The notes under the pieces: generated by a model | Databases searched by the model: none | Seen by the model: only the letters and a program-made list of their open reading frames with translations | What the model was told of the DNA's origin: nothing | Shown here: piece after piece, positions 1 through 5,530 of the stretch | Numbering within the stretch: position 1 is the stretch's first letter | Layout of the letters: each line of letters opens with the position of its first letter | Position numbers and translations under genes: made by a program | NCBI GenBank assembly: GCA_945878705.1 | Contig: CAMCUE010000084.1 | Coordinates: 1 to 5,530, forward strand | DNA from: Ferrithrix thermotolerans DSM 19514 | GTDB taxonomy: Bacteria; Actinomycetota; Acidimicrobiia; Acidimicrobiales; Ilumatobacteraceae | Length of the DNA stretch: 5,530 nucleotides | Direction of reading: 5' to 3'

Positions 1-926
1 TGCACGACCGCGGGCAGCGCGGCCCCGTGAGCGCTGCATTGGACAAGCACAGTTGAATCAACTGCCGGTGCAACATCTGCCCACATCACATTGTTCACTG
101 CAAGACCCGAACGAAGTAACTGATCTTCGCTGCCAATTACAACACGGGCGTTCGGTGTGTCGACATCAACAACAAACTGTTTTGGTCCACCACCAGGCAA
201 GCCCAAGCCTTTGCGCTGACCGATAGTCACGAGTTCAAGTGCATCCACTGCGCCTGCTTGTACGCCATCTGATGTAACAACAGTTGCTTTACGAAACTCA
301 ATGCGGTGTCCCAGAAAAGTTTCACGACCACCAGTGCGCGAAATGAAACAAACATCTTGGCTATCTGGTTTGGTTGCGGTGCGAAGACCAAGTTTGACTG
401 CGCGATCACGCACTTGGGCTTTGGTTAAATGCCCGACCGGAAACATTGTGAACGCAAGTTCTGTTTGGTCAAGCATGTAGACGACATAACTTTGATCTTT
501 TAATTCATCGTGGCCACGAGTTAAACGAAATGTACTCTCTGCGTCTCGTGTGATCTGCGCATGGTGCCCGGTTGCGACGGCATCAAAGCCAAGAAGTCGT
601 GCTCGTTCGCTGAGTCGATCCAACTTTAAATGTCGGTTGCATTCAATACAAGGATTCGGTGTGATGCCGTCAACATGGGCTTGCACATACGGAGCCACAA
701 CATGCTTGTCGAAATCTTCGGAAAAATTAAACACTAAGTGGTCAATGCCAAGTTGTTGAGCAACACGACGTGCATCGTCAACATCTGAAACTGAACAACA
801 TCCAGTGTCGCTCTCGCCTCCCCACAGTCGCATCGTTACACCAACAACTTCGTGGCCTTGAGCTATTAGTTCGGCGGCAGCCACCGAAGAGTCAACCCCG
901 CCCGACATCGCCACTAGAACTTTCAT
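1..926 (-). CDS. mnmA: tRNA-specific 2-thiouridylase MnmA (3' end cut by window)
   Basis: MnmA adenylates and then thiolates C2 of the wobble uridine U34 in Glu, Gln and Lys tRNAs, using persulfide sulfur from a cysteine desulfurase; it acts in the cytoplasm. About 308 residues are visible of a family length near 360, so roughly the last 50 (end of the C-terminal beta-barrel) lie outside the window. Seen: the PP-loop ATP motif SGGVDSS at residues 8-14; a GCCS segment at 42-45; NPCIECN at 91-97, where Cys96 matches the catalytic Cys102 of E. coli; SQDVCFI at 189-195, where Cys193 matches the persulfide-carrying Cys199; and TIGQRKGLGL at 234-243 in the central domain. The frame is unbroken. The ATG is supported by an AGGT about 6 bases upstream and by a 4-base ATGA overlap with the stop of the desulfurase gene, indicating translational coupling and one operon. 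Confidence 0.97.
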   Translation of the reverse strand, partial: MKVLVAMSGGVDSSVAAAELIAQGHEVVGVTMRLWGGESDTGCCSVSDVDDARRVAQQLGIDHLVFNFSEDFDKHVVAPYVQAHVDGITPNPCIECNRHLKLDRLSERARLLGFDAVATGHHAQITRDAESTFRLTRGHDELKDQSYVVYMLDQTELAFTMFPVGHLTKAQVRDRAVKLGLRTATKPDSQDVCFISRTGGRETFLGHRIEFRKATVVTSDGVQAGAVDALELVTIGQRKGLGLPGGGPKQFVVDVDTPNARVVIGSEDQLLRSGLAVNNVMWADVAPAVDSTVLVQCSAHGAALPAVV

Positions 927-2134
927 CTGCCGACCTGTGCTTTTACCGCTGGCTTTTTGCGACGCAATTGATGCACGGCTGCAATCAACGCAGTCGAAGC
1001 ACGGTCAATGTCGCTCAGTGTTGTTGTGTGACCGAGACTCATTCGCAGAGAACCCATCGAGTATTTTCGATCAACTCTCATCGCCGACAGCACATGCGAA
1101 GGCTCCATCGCGCCACTTGCACAGGCACTTGCCGCCGATGCGCAGATCATTGATTCGTCTAGCAAAAATAAAATTGCTTCGCTCTCGCATCCTGCGATAC
1201 AAAAATGTGCAATGCCAGGCACTCGCTTGTCGCGCGCAACAGTTTCAATGACATCATCAATTTCGCTGATAACTGCATCAACTAGTGCATCACGAAGTTG
1301 CGTTACTCGTGCGACCTCGGTATCTCGAGTTGAATCTGTTTCACGAAGTGCCGCTGCTGTTGCCATGATGCCGCCAACATTATGAGTGCCACTGCGACGA
1401 TCGCGTTCTTGTCCACCACCAACAATTAGTGGATCAATTTCTAAGCCGATTCGTTGCATCGTTATGCCCATGCCTTTTGGGCCACCAAATTTATGCGCGG
1501 ATACGGTCAACACATCAACCAGTTTTGATATTTCACGCAAATCTTGCCAACATGTCGCCTGCACTGCATCGGTGTGCAATATCGCACCTGGCGCATTGGC
1601 TCGAACAACTTTTGCAACTTGGCGAAGCGGAGAAATGCTGCCGACTTCATTGTTGACTGCCATCACTGAAACAACACTTACTCGGCCGGCGTTCTGAGAA
1701 TCTTGCAAAACTTTCTCAAGTTCAGCGACGTCTATCGCACCGGTTGAGTCAACTGCAACAACTTGACCATTTAAATTTTCAACGCAATGCAACACTGCAT
1801 GATGCTCTGCGGCAGAGCAAACCGCCACACCGCCACGACGGCGAGCAGACCCAAAAATTGTTGCGTTGTCGCCCTCAGTTCCGCCACTCGTAAAAATAAT
1901 TTCGCCTGCTTTGCAGCCGATCGCTTCGGCGACATCATCGCGGGCCTCATCAATGGCCTTGCGAGCAATCCTTGCAAAACGATGTGAGCCCGCAGGATTG
2001 GCATAAACGCCACTCATGAACGGCGCCATTGCCGAGACCGCCACTTCACGCATCGGGGTGCTGGCTGCGTGATCTAAATAAACAAAATCAGACAAGTTAC
2101 TTGTGCCAATTGTTTTGCCAAATCGTGCATCCAC
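923..2134 (-). CDS. Cysteine desulfurase, IscS/NifS family (class V aminotransferase fold)
   Basis: A PLP enzyme that converts cysteine to alanine and holds the sulfur as an enzyme persulfide for transfer to acceptors. The 403 residues match the family length. Seen: YLDHAASTP at 19-27; EHHAV at 110-114, with His111 matching the catalytic histidine; HTDAVQ at 187-192, with Asp189 and Gln192 contacting PLP; SAHKFGGPKG at 212-221, with Lys215 as the Schiff-base lysine; RSGT at 247-250; and ASACASG at 335-341, with Cys338 as the sulfur-carrying cysteine, followed by EPSHVL. The ATGA junction with mnmA suggests a dedicated donor to MnmA, as in the yrvO-mnmA pair of Bacillus, though it may also serve Fe-S assembly. 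The start is GTG and no good Shine-Dalgarno site precedes it; a -10-like TAGCCT ends 8 bases upstream, so a leaderless mRNA would fit. A TTG at codon 14 is an alternative start. The exact subfamily name (iscS, nifS, yrvO) cannot be fixed here. Confidence 0.95.
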   Translation of the reverse strand: MDARFGKTIGTSNLSDFVYLDHAASTPMREVAVSAMAPFMSGVYANPAGSHRFARIARKAIDEARDDVAEAIGCKAGEIIFTSGGTEGDNATIFGSARRRGGVAVCSAAEHHAVLHCVENLNGQVVAVDSTGAIDVAELEKVLQDSQNAGRVSVVSVMAVNNEVGSISPLRQVAKVVRANAPGAILHTDAVQATCWQDLREISKLVDVLTVSAHKFGGPKGMGITMQRIGLEIDPLIVGGGQERDRRSGTHNVGGIMATAAALRETDSTRDTEVARVTQLRDALVDAVISEIDDVIETVARDKRVPGIAHFCIAGCESEAILFLLDESMICASAASACASGAMEPSHVLSAMRVDRKYSMGSLRMSLGHTTTLSDIDRASTALIAAVHQLRRKKPAVKAQVGR

Positions 2135-2142
2135 AGTGGTAC

Positions 2143-2148
2143 AGGCTA
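2143..2148 (-). promoter_or_regulatory. Possible -10 element (TAGCCT) of the desulfurase-mnmA operon
   Basis: On the minus strand TAGCCT fits the actinobacterial TANNNT pattern and ends 8 bases before the GTG of the desulfurase gene. Transcription would then begin at or within a few bases of the start codon, giving a leaderless mRNA, which agrees with the missing Shine-Dalgarno site. No convincing -35 is seen at standard spacing; the TTGACA at 2180-2185 is too far upstream. Inference from pattern only. Confidence 0.35.
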
Positions 2149-2150
2149 AC

Positions 2151-2156
2151 TACACT
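2151..2156 (+). promoter_or_regulatory. Possible -10 element (TACACT) of the SRPBCC gene
   Basis: TACACT fits TANNNT and ends 9 bases before the ATG at 2166. The only purine-rich stretch before that ATG, AGG at 2160-2162, is too close to act as a normal ribosome binding site. A leaderless or nearly leaderless transcript is therefore plausible. No good -35 is visible. It lies 2 bases from the opposing -10 candidate at 2143-2148, so the two promoters would overlap. Confidence 0.3.
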
Positions 2157-2165
2157 CACAGGTCT

Positions 2166-2609
2166 ATGAGCCATATCAGTGTCAAGATCGAAATCGAAGC
2201 CAGTCCAGAGCGGGTCTGGCAAGTCGTTGAGCCCGTTGAGCGCCATGTTGATTGGATGCACGATGCCGTGGCAATTCATTTTACCTCTGAGCAAACCCGC
2301 GGTGTCGGCACGGTTTTTTTATGCGACACAAAAGTCGGGCCAATAAAGCTGACCGACAAAATGGAGATCACACAATGGGTACCTGGCTCAGCAATGGGCG
2401 TCAAACATGTCGGCATCGTCACGGGTAGCGGCGTATTTACTCTTGCGCCACTTGACAACGGCACGCGAACACTTTTCACATGGGAGGAAGAACTGATTTT
2501 TCCGTGGTATCTCGCTGGCCCACTTGGCGCTTTCATCGGCGGAAAAATTGTTTTGAAGCAAATCTGGAAACGCAATTTGCGCGGTCTTGCAAAACTCTGC
2601 AAGCAATAG
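2166..2609 (+). CDS. SRPBCC-family protein (polyketide cyclase/dehydrase-like, START-type fold)
   Basis: A 147-residue protein of the helix-grip fold superfamily (Polyketide_cyc2-like), whose members bind hydrophobic ligands in a central cavity; the ligand and reaction cannot be told from sequence. Seen: an opening strand and helix ISVKIEIEASPERVWQVV, very typical of the family; RGVGTVFLCDTKVGP at about 45-59; ITQWVPG at 68-74; strands ending in TRTLFTWEEEL at 100-110; and a long C-terminal helix around 124-146 that would close the cavity. No signal peptide or membrane segment is evident. The ATG at 2166 is chosen because the domain begins immediately after it; an in-frame GTG at 2103 would add 21 residues unlike the family and overlap the divergent desulfurase gene. 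It is the only plus-strand gene in the window and converges on azlD. Fold confident, function unknown. Confidence 0.88.
   Translation: MSHISVKIEIEASPERVWQVVEPVERHVDWMHDAVAIHFTSEQTRGVGTVFLCDTKVGPIKLTDKMEITQWVPGSAMGVKHVGIVTGSGVFTLAPLDNGTRTLFTWEEELIFPWYLAGPLGAFIGGKIVLKQIWKRNLRGLAKLCKQ
2586..2603. terminator. Weak hairpin at the convergent gene ends
   Basis: CTTGC at 2586-2590 can pair with GCAAG at 2599-2603 around an 8-base loop. It sits in the last codons of the SRPBCC gene, just before the 13-base gap (2610-2622) to the azlD stop. The stem is short and no run of T follows on either strand, so a terminator role is only a guess from its placement. Confidence 0.15.
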
Positions 2610-2622
2610 CTAGAAACTTAAA

Positions 2623-2943
2623 TTAGATCGCGCGCACGAATGCAGTTGCACCAGCCGCGAGCACAACCACAACGATTAGTGGCGCTCGGCGCCAGGCAGC
2701 GATAACCGCAACGACAAAGCCAGCAACTCGCGCATCAATCACCAGAGTTTGACCAATTGAGAATGTATCTTTGGCAACGAGTGCGGCTAGCAGCGCAGCA
2801 GGAATCAGACCGAGACATCGATCAAATACTTTTGGTAATTGTCGCGAGCCTAAAACAATTAGTCCAAACATTTTGAATAAATAAGCAGTCGCCGCGAGTG
2901 CAACGATCATCAGCCATAAATGCTGTGGTTGTGGATTAATCAT
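2623..2943 (-). CDS. azlD: AzlD-family small subunit of branched-chain amino acid exporter
   Basis: A small integral membrane protein of 106 residues that partners AzlC in exporting branched-chain amino acids and analogues (AzlCD of Bacillus, BrnFE of Corynebacterium). Seen: hydrophobic segments at about 9-31, 43-58, 72-83 and 87-104. The stretch YLFKMFGLIVLG followed by RQLP and LGLIPAALLAALVA is the recognisable AzlD core. The start is placed at the ATG at 2943, eight bases inside the end of azlC, because this gives the usual family length and a typical gene junction; an in-frame start at 2976 would add 11 unsupported residues. The ribosome binding site is weak (GGTTGGT-like), so coupling to azlC translation is likely. 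It is probably the last gene of the operon. Substrate is inferred from the family. Confidence 0.9.
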   Translation of the reverse strand: MINPQPQHLWLMIVALAATAYLFKMFGLIVLGSRQLPKVFDRCLGLIPAALLAALVAKDTFSIGQTLVIDARVAGFVVAVIAAWRRAPLIVVVVLAAGATAFVRAI

Positions 2944-3622
2944 TTCGTAAACCAACCAATACGGCACACGCCGCAATCAAAATTGGTATACCAATTGGAA
3001 AAAATGAAATCGAAATCAGACACAACACACCACCGAGTGCGGCTGCTTGACGACTAAGTTTCGTTCGCAAGTGTGGCAACAACATCACGATAAACGCCGC
3101 AGGAAATGCAATATCCAAACCAAATTTCTGCGGATCAATTGCATTTCCGGCAAGTGCACCAATCAGTGTGCCGAGATTCCAAAATGTGAACAAACCAATC
3201 CCGGTTGTCCAGAATGCAATTTTACGAAGTCGTGGCGACTCTTGAGCGAGTGCCAATGCCGTAGTTTCATCAATCACAAAATGTGCCGCGAATATTCGCC
3301 GAGGCAAACTGCCGGCCATTGACTTTGCCGATGAAGAAAGTGCGAGACCGTAAACAAAGTTGCGTGCGGCAAGCAAAGCGCCGCCACCAAACGCGGCAAC
3401 TAATGAGCCGCCTGCGCCAACTACGCTCATCGCCGAGAACTGTGACGCACCTGTGAAAACAAAAAATGACAGCGCGCAGGTTTGCCACACGCTTGCTCCA
3501 GCGCTAACTGAGGCGACCCCAAACGACAGCCCAAATACTCCAACTGCTCCACCAAGGGTCAAACTCGCAACTACAACTCGTCGCACAATTGGATCAGTTA
3601 AAGGCGCAAAGAACCGCTTCAC
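2936..3622 (-). CDS. azlC: AzlC-family branched-chain amino acid export permease, large subunit
   Basis: The large membrane subunit of the AzlC/AzlD exporter, 228 residues, usual for the family. Seen: a run of hydrophobic segments from about residue 15 to 225; the signature FFVFTGASQFSAM at 53-65; AARNFVYGLAL at 85-95; HFVIDETTALA at 114-124; and FGLDIAFPAAFIVMLLP at 167-183. Known members export leucine, isoleucine, valine or toxic analogues; methionine is also exported by some. The GTG start at 3622 is the first possible one, because an in-frame TGA lies directly before it. It follows meaB by 16 bases and its stop overlaps azlD by 8 bases, so the genes should be co-transcribed. No strong ribosome binding site is visible. 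Substrate specificity is inferred. Confidence 0.93.
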   Translation of the reverse strand: MKRFFAPLTDPIVRRVVVASLTLGGAVGVFGLSFGVASVSAGASVWQTCALSFFVFTGASQFSAMSVVGAGGSLVAAFGGGALLAARNFVYGLALSSSAKSMAGSLPRRIFAAHFVIDETTALALAQESPRLRKIAFWTTGIGLFTFWNLGTLIGALAGNAIDPQKFGLDIAFPAAFIVMLLPHLRTKLSRQAAALGGVLCLISISFFPIGIPILIAACAVLVGLRND

Positions 3623-3638
3623 TCAAAAATTAGTTTCA

Positions 3639-4598
3639 CTAAAAAACTCCATGCAACATTTCATCAGCGCTACTCCAAGGGTCACGAGTGTGTGCAAGCA
3701 TCTCGTTTTGAATTGCATCCCAGCGCTCGCCAGTACAAATTTCCCTTGCCCGATGCTCAAGGCGCCGTTCAATAATTGACCGCAATTCATTTCGCAGTCG
3801 TTGGTCGCGACGCTTGGCGAGTGAGCCATCTTTTTGTGTGTGTGCACGGTGTTCGCCGATCGCATTCCACAGCTTGTCGGCACCTTCACCAGTTGTGCCA
3901 ACCGTTGTGAGGATCGTTGGTCGCCATGCTTCACTTGTGAAATCAGAAAGTTCAAGCATCTGTTCTAAATCACGACGAGTCTGATCAACACCAGGTCGGT
4001 CAGCTTTATTGATCACAAAAATATCGGCGATTTCTAGAAGTCCTGCTTTGTTGGCCTGCACCGAGTCTCCCCAGCCTGGGTTGACAACAACCACGATCGT
4101 GTCGGCGTTGCGCGCAATTTCTACTTCAACTTGTCCGACACCAACTGTTTCGACCAATGTGCAGGGCGAACCAACTGCGTCAAGCAACCTAACTGCCTCG
4201 CTTGTTGCCAGAGACAGACCACCTAAGTGTCCGCGCGTCGCCATACTGCGAATGAAAACTCCAGAATCAGTTGCATGATTTTGCATTCGCACTCGGTCAC
4301 CCAAAATTGCACCACCAGTAAACGGCGATGACGGGTCAATCGCCAAAACTGAAACTGGTTGATCAAGTGATCGAATGTGCGCGATCAACGCTGATGTGAG
4401 TGTGCTCTTGCCAGCCCCAGGAGCGCCAGTAATCCCGACGATGTAGCCGCTTCCAGTTTTGGGATAAACGAGTCGGCTAACGGTTCGCGCGTCGTTACCG
4501 CCGCGCTCAATCAGCGATAACAATCGTGCGAGCGCCGATCGGTCACCAGAGCACGCATCACTAAAAAGTTTCGTAATCTCTGGCGTGCGACCATCCAT
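3639..4598 (-). CDS. meaB: MeaB/ArgK-family GTPase, acyl-CoA mutase chaperone
   Basis: A G3E-type P-loop GTPase of 319 residues. Characterised MeaB proteins gate cobalamin loading and protect methylmalonyl-CoA mutase from inactivation in the propionyl-CoA to succinyl-CoA route; related members serve other B12 mutases. Seen: an N-terminal helical part (1-50); Walker A GAPGAGKS at 58-65; AIDPSSPFTGGAILGDR at 86-102; ETVGVGQ at 150-156, the switch region; NPGWGDSVQANKAG at 173-186; the base-specificity motif NKAD at 197-200; and a helical C-terminal part. The older name ArgK (arginine/ornithine transport kinase) is considered a misnomer. No mutase gene is visible nearby, so the client is inferred. 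It sits between nfu (16-base gap) and azlC (16-base gap) as part of one unit. The ribosome binding site is weak (AGAAAG-like). Confidence 0.95.
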   Translation of the reverse strand: MDGRTPEITKLFSDACSGDRSALARLLSLIERGGNDARTVSRLVYPKTGSGYIVGITGAPGAGKSTLTSALIAHIRSLDQPVSVLAIDPSSPFTGGAILGDRVRMQNHATDSGVFIRSMATRGHLGGLSLATSEAVRLLDAVGSPCTLVETVGVGQVEVEIARNADTIVVVVNPGWGDSVQANKAGLLEIADIFVINKADRPGVDQTRRDLEQMLELSDFTSEAWRPTILTTVGTTGEGADKLWNAIGEHRAHTQKDGSLAKRRDQRLRNELRSIIERRLEHRAREICTGERWDAIQNEMLAHTRDPWSSADEMLHGVF

Positions 4599-4614
4599 AT
4601 TTAAAAACTACTTT

Positions 4615-4845
4615 CTAAACAGCCACGACCTCGGTGATGCCGTCAATACGATCGCGCATGATTCGCTCAATCCCAGCCTTGAGGGTTTGATCTGATGCTG
4701 GGCAGGTTCCGCATGCACCTGTGAGCGTGACGCTGACGATGCCAGTCACTTCGTCAACTTCTCGCAAAATAATGTCGCCACCGTCGGCTTGTAACGCCGG
4801 ACGAATAACCTCGATTGTTTCTTCGACTTGAGTACGAATTGACAC
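4615..4845 (-). CDS. nfu: NifU-like C-terminal (Nfu) domain Fe-S carrier protein
   Basis: A stand-alone Nfu domain of 76 residues that assembles or carries a 4Fe-4S cluster, bridging two subunits, for delivery to target enzymes. Seen: the opening helix VEETIEVIRPALQADGGD, the family hallmark; a beta-sheet at about 25-42; and the cluster-binding GACGTCPAS with Cys45 and Cys48 of the CxxC. The start is set at the GTG at 4845, because AAGGTGG lies 4 bases upstream and the domain begins within a few residues. The reading frame stays open to a TTG at 4959, but the 38 added residues look unlike any Nfu and cover the leader. It is the first gene of the probable nfu-meaB-azlC-azlD operon. The upstream leader can pair with its ribosome binding site, suggesting regulation of translation. 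Confidence 0.93.
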   Translation of the reverse strand: MSIRTQVEETIEVIRPALQADGGDIILREVDEVTGIVSVTLTGACGTCPASDQTLKAGIERIMRDRIDGITEVVAV

Positions 4846-4848
4846 TTG

Positions 4849-4857
4849 ACCACCTTG
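4849..4857 (-). promoter_or_regulatory. Ribosome binding site deciding the nfu start
   Basis: On the minus strand this reads CAAGGTGGT. AAGGTGG is a strong Shine-Dalgarno match 4 bases before the GTG at 4845, and it decides the short 76-residue reading of nfu. It is the best such site in the window. It is also perfectly complementary to 4920-4928 upstream in the same leader. Confidence 0.8.
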
Positions 4858-4868
4858 CGCTTTATCTG

Positions 4869-4878
4869 AGTTGCAACT
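4869..4878. repeat. Perfect 10-bp palindrome AGTTGCAACT
   Basis: A perfect palindrome inside the nfu leader, 11 bases upstream of the ribosome binding site. It could be half of an operator or a dimer-binding site, but palindromes of this length are expected a few times in a window this size by chance. No matching regulator is recognised. Confidence 0.25.
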
Positions 4879-4958
4879 ATTAATCCTGAACCCTCTACGA
4901 TACGAGGGTGCTTGCTCACCAAGGTGGTTGGGATGAAATTCTCTTAGTAGCAGGACCA

Positions 4959-4988
4959 ATTATTGTGATAATCGCAGTGTTGTGGCAA
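4959..4988 (-). promoter_or_regulatory. Sigma70-like promoter for nfu-meaB-azlC-azlD
   Basis: On the minus strand, a -35 TTGCCA (4983-4988, five of six matches to TTGACA) and a -10 AATAAT (4959-4964, five of six matches to TATAAT) are separated by 18 bases. The -35 begins 13 bases after the murA stop. Transcription would start near 4952, leaving a leader of roughly 105 bases before the nfu GTG. This is the best promoter match in the window; it has not been tested. Confidence 0.5.
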
Positions 4989-4991
4989 GCA

Positions 4992-5013
4992 ACTCGACGC
5001 GTTAGACGCGAGT
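4992..5013 (-). terminator. Imperfect hairpin over the murA stop codon
   Basis: ACTCGCG and CGTCGAGT on the minus strand can form a 7-base-pair stem with one bulged base, spanning the murA TAA. It also contains a direct repeat of GACGCG (plus strand 4996-5001 and 5005-5010). No T-run follows, so it is at best a weak or non-classical terminator. It lies directly before the -35 of the next promoter. Confidence 0.25.
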
Positions 5014-5530
5014 CACATCAGCACCAAGACCACTGAGTCGACCAACAAGATCGTCGTAGCCGCGGTCAATGTGATGAATTTCGCTGATCACTGTTTCGCC
5101 GTGTGCAGCCAACCCAGCCACAACAAGTGCGGCTCCGGCGCGAATATCTGGGGCAATCACCGAAGTACCAATTAGATATTCAACACCCTTGACAACGGCA
5201 TGATGACCATCAATTCGAATATCTGCACCCAACTTACATAATTCTTCGATATATCTAAACCGACCAGGGAAAAGATTTTCAGTAACTATTCCGACACCAC
5301 TAGAAACTGAATTCATCGCCACGAGTAGTGGCTTGTAATCGGTTGCAATTCCGGGGTATGGCAAGGTTGCGAAATCAGTTGCGTTTAATCGACCAGGAGA
5401 AGTAACTCGCAATCCATCACGACTTGGAGAAATCAAAACACCCATCTGCGAATATTTATCAATCACCATTTCCATGTGTTCAGATTTCGCTCCACGAATC
5501 TGAACATCACCACCTGCGACCGCCACGGCA
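5002..5530 (-). CDS. murA: UDP-N-acetylglucosamine 1-carboxyvinyltransferase MurA, C-terminal part (5' end cut by window)
   Basis: MurA transfers enolpyruvate from PEP to UDP-GlcNAc, the first committed step of peptidoglycan synthesis, in the cytoplasm; it is the fosfomycin target. About 175 residues of a protein usually near 420 are visible; the N-terminal part with the catalytic loop (Cys or Asp at E. coli position 115) is outside, so fosfomycin sensitivity cannot be judged. Counting from the codon at 5526: LPYPGIATDYKP at 55-66, where Asp63 matches the catalytic Asp305; ENLFPGRFRYIEEL at 83-96; GADIRIDG at 100-107; APDIRAGAALVVAGL at 125-139, where Arg129 matches Arg371; and HHIDRGYDDL at 151-160, where Arg155 matches Arg397. 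The protein ends soon after LGADVTRV, as the family does. The frame is open to the window edge, so the GTG at 5526 is internal and not a start. Nothing suggests a pseudogene. Confidence 0.95.
   Translation of the reverse strand, partial: AVAVAGGDVQIRGAKSEHMEMVIDKYSQMGVLISPSRDGLRVTSPGRLNATDFATLPYPGIATDYKPLLVAMNSVSSGVGIVTENLFPGRFRYIEELCKLGADIRIDGHHAVVKGVEYLIGTSVIAPDIRAGAALVVAGLAAHGETVISEIHHIDRGYDDLVGRLSGLGADVTRV

Larger units (their letters stand above)
4849..4928 (-). promoter_or_regulatory. Candidate cis-acting leader structure of nfu mRNA
   Basis: In minus-strand RNA order, ACCACCTTG (4928-4920) is an exact 9-base complement of CAAGGTGGT (4857-4849), the nfu ribosome binding site. The 62 bases between contain a hairpin with a 6-base stem (4904-4909 with 4890-4895, GAGGGT/ACCCTC) and an 8-base loop. 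A competing small hairpin, GGTG (4920-4917) with CACC (4910-4907), and a local CCAA-N5-TTGG fold around the complement could free the site. This resembles a translational on/off leader, but no known riboswitch class is recognised. The pairing is seen; the function is inferred. Confidence 0.35.

Noticed and set aside
227..409. 60-residue minus-strand frame inside mnmA
   Set aside because: Same strand but a different frame from the intact MnmA sequence, which reads through this stretch with its catalytic Cys193 motif.
770..1153. 127-residue plus-strand reading frame opposite the desulfurase and mnmA genes
   Set aside because: Its composition is that of an antisense shadow of two well-supported genes; no recognisable domain or ribosome binding site.
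2103..2165. Upstream GTG start for the SRPBCC gene
   Set aside because: It would overlap the first codons of the divergent desulfurase gene and add residues unlike the family; the domain begins right after the ATG at 2166.
2180..2185. Perfect TTGACA on the minus strand upstream of the desulfurase gene
   Set aside because: It is 31 bases from the TAGCCT element, and no -10-like sequence lies at 16-19 bases spacing, so it is unlikely to be a working -35.
3360..3779. 139-residue plus-strand reading frame opposite azlC and meaB
   Set aside because: Lies wholly antisense to two clear genes, is rich in Ala, Thr and Pro as expected of a shadow frame, and shows no domain.
4846..4959. N-terminal extension of nfu starting at TTG 4959 (38 extra residues)
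   Set aside because: The added residues resemble no Nfu protein, TTG has no good ribosome binding site, the extension starts at the predicted -10, and the GTG at 4845 has a strong AAGGTGG before it.
1..5530. A hidden mobile element, CRISPR array, toxin-antitoxin or defence system
   Set aside because: Nearly all of the window is filled by conserved housekeeping or metabolic genes; no long or tandem repeats, integrase, transposase or small RNA genes were seen on either strand.

Overview
The window holds eight protein-coding genes: six complete and two cut by the window edges. Seven lie on the minus strand and one on the plus strand. There are no RNA genes, insertion sequences, CRISPR arrays or phage genes, and the region looks like ordinary chromosome. 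The protein styles point to an actinobacterium: an MnmA with the GESDTGCCSVSD segment next to its own cysteine desulfurase, a MeaB with NPGWGDSVQANKAGLLEIAD, GTG starts and possible leaderless promoters. Base composition is only about 50% G+C by eye, low for that phylum, so a low-GC aquatic actinobacterium (for example an acidimicrobial lineage) is a reasonable guess. The lineage is inferred, not proven.

Layout, in minus-strand transcription order from the right edge: the C-terminal part of murA (peptidoglycan precursor synthesis), then a 156-base intergenic leader. Next comes a tight four-gene cluster: nfu (Fe-S carrier domain), meaB (GTPase chaperone of B12-dependent acyl-CoA mutases), azlC and azlD (branched-chain amino acid exporter). 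Gaps are 16 and 16 bases, followed by an 8-base overlap. A plus-strand SRPBCC-fold gene converges on azlD across 13 bases. It is divergent, across only 31 bases, from a minus-strand cysteine desulfurase gene, whose stop codon overlaps the start of mnmA (tRNA 2-thiouridylase); mnmA runs off the left edge.

Functional themes: the desulfurase and MnmA form a sulfur relay for 2-thiouridine at the tRNA wobble base. Nfu is a second sulfur/iron element but belongs to a different transcription unit. MeaB plus AzlCD suggests a link to branched-chain amino acid and propionyl-/methylmalonyl-CoA metabolism, although no mutase gene is visible here.

The most interesting non-coding feature is the nfu leader. 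A sigma70-like promoter sits just after murA. The leader contains a perfect 9-base complement of the nfu ribosome binding site, so a fold that hides the site is possible. I found no convincing new defence, mobile or otherwise undescribed system in this window.
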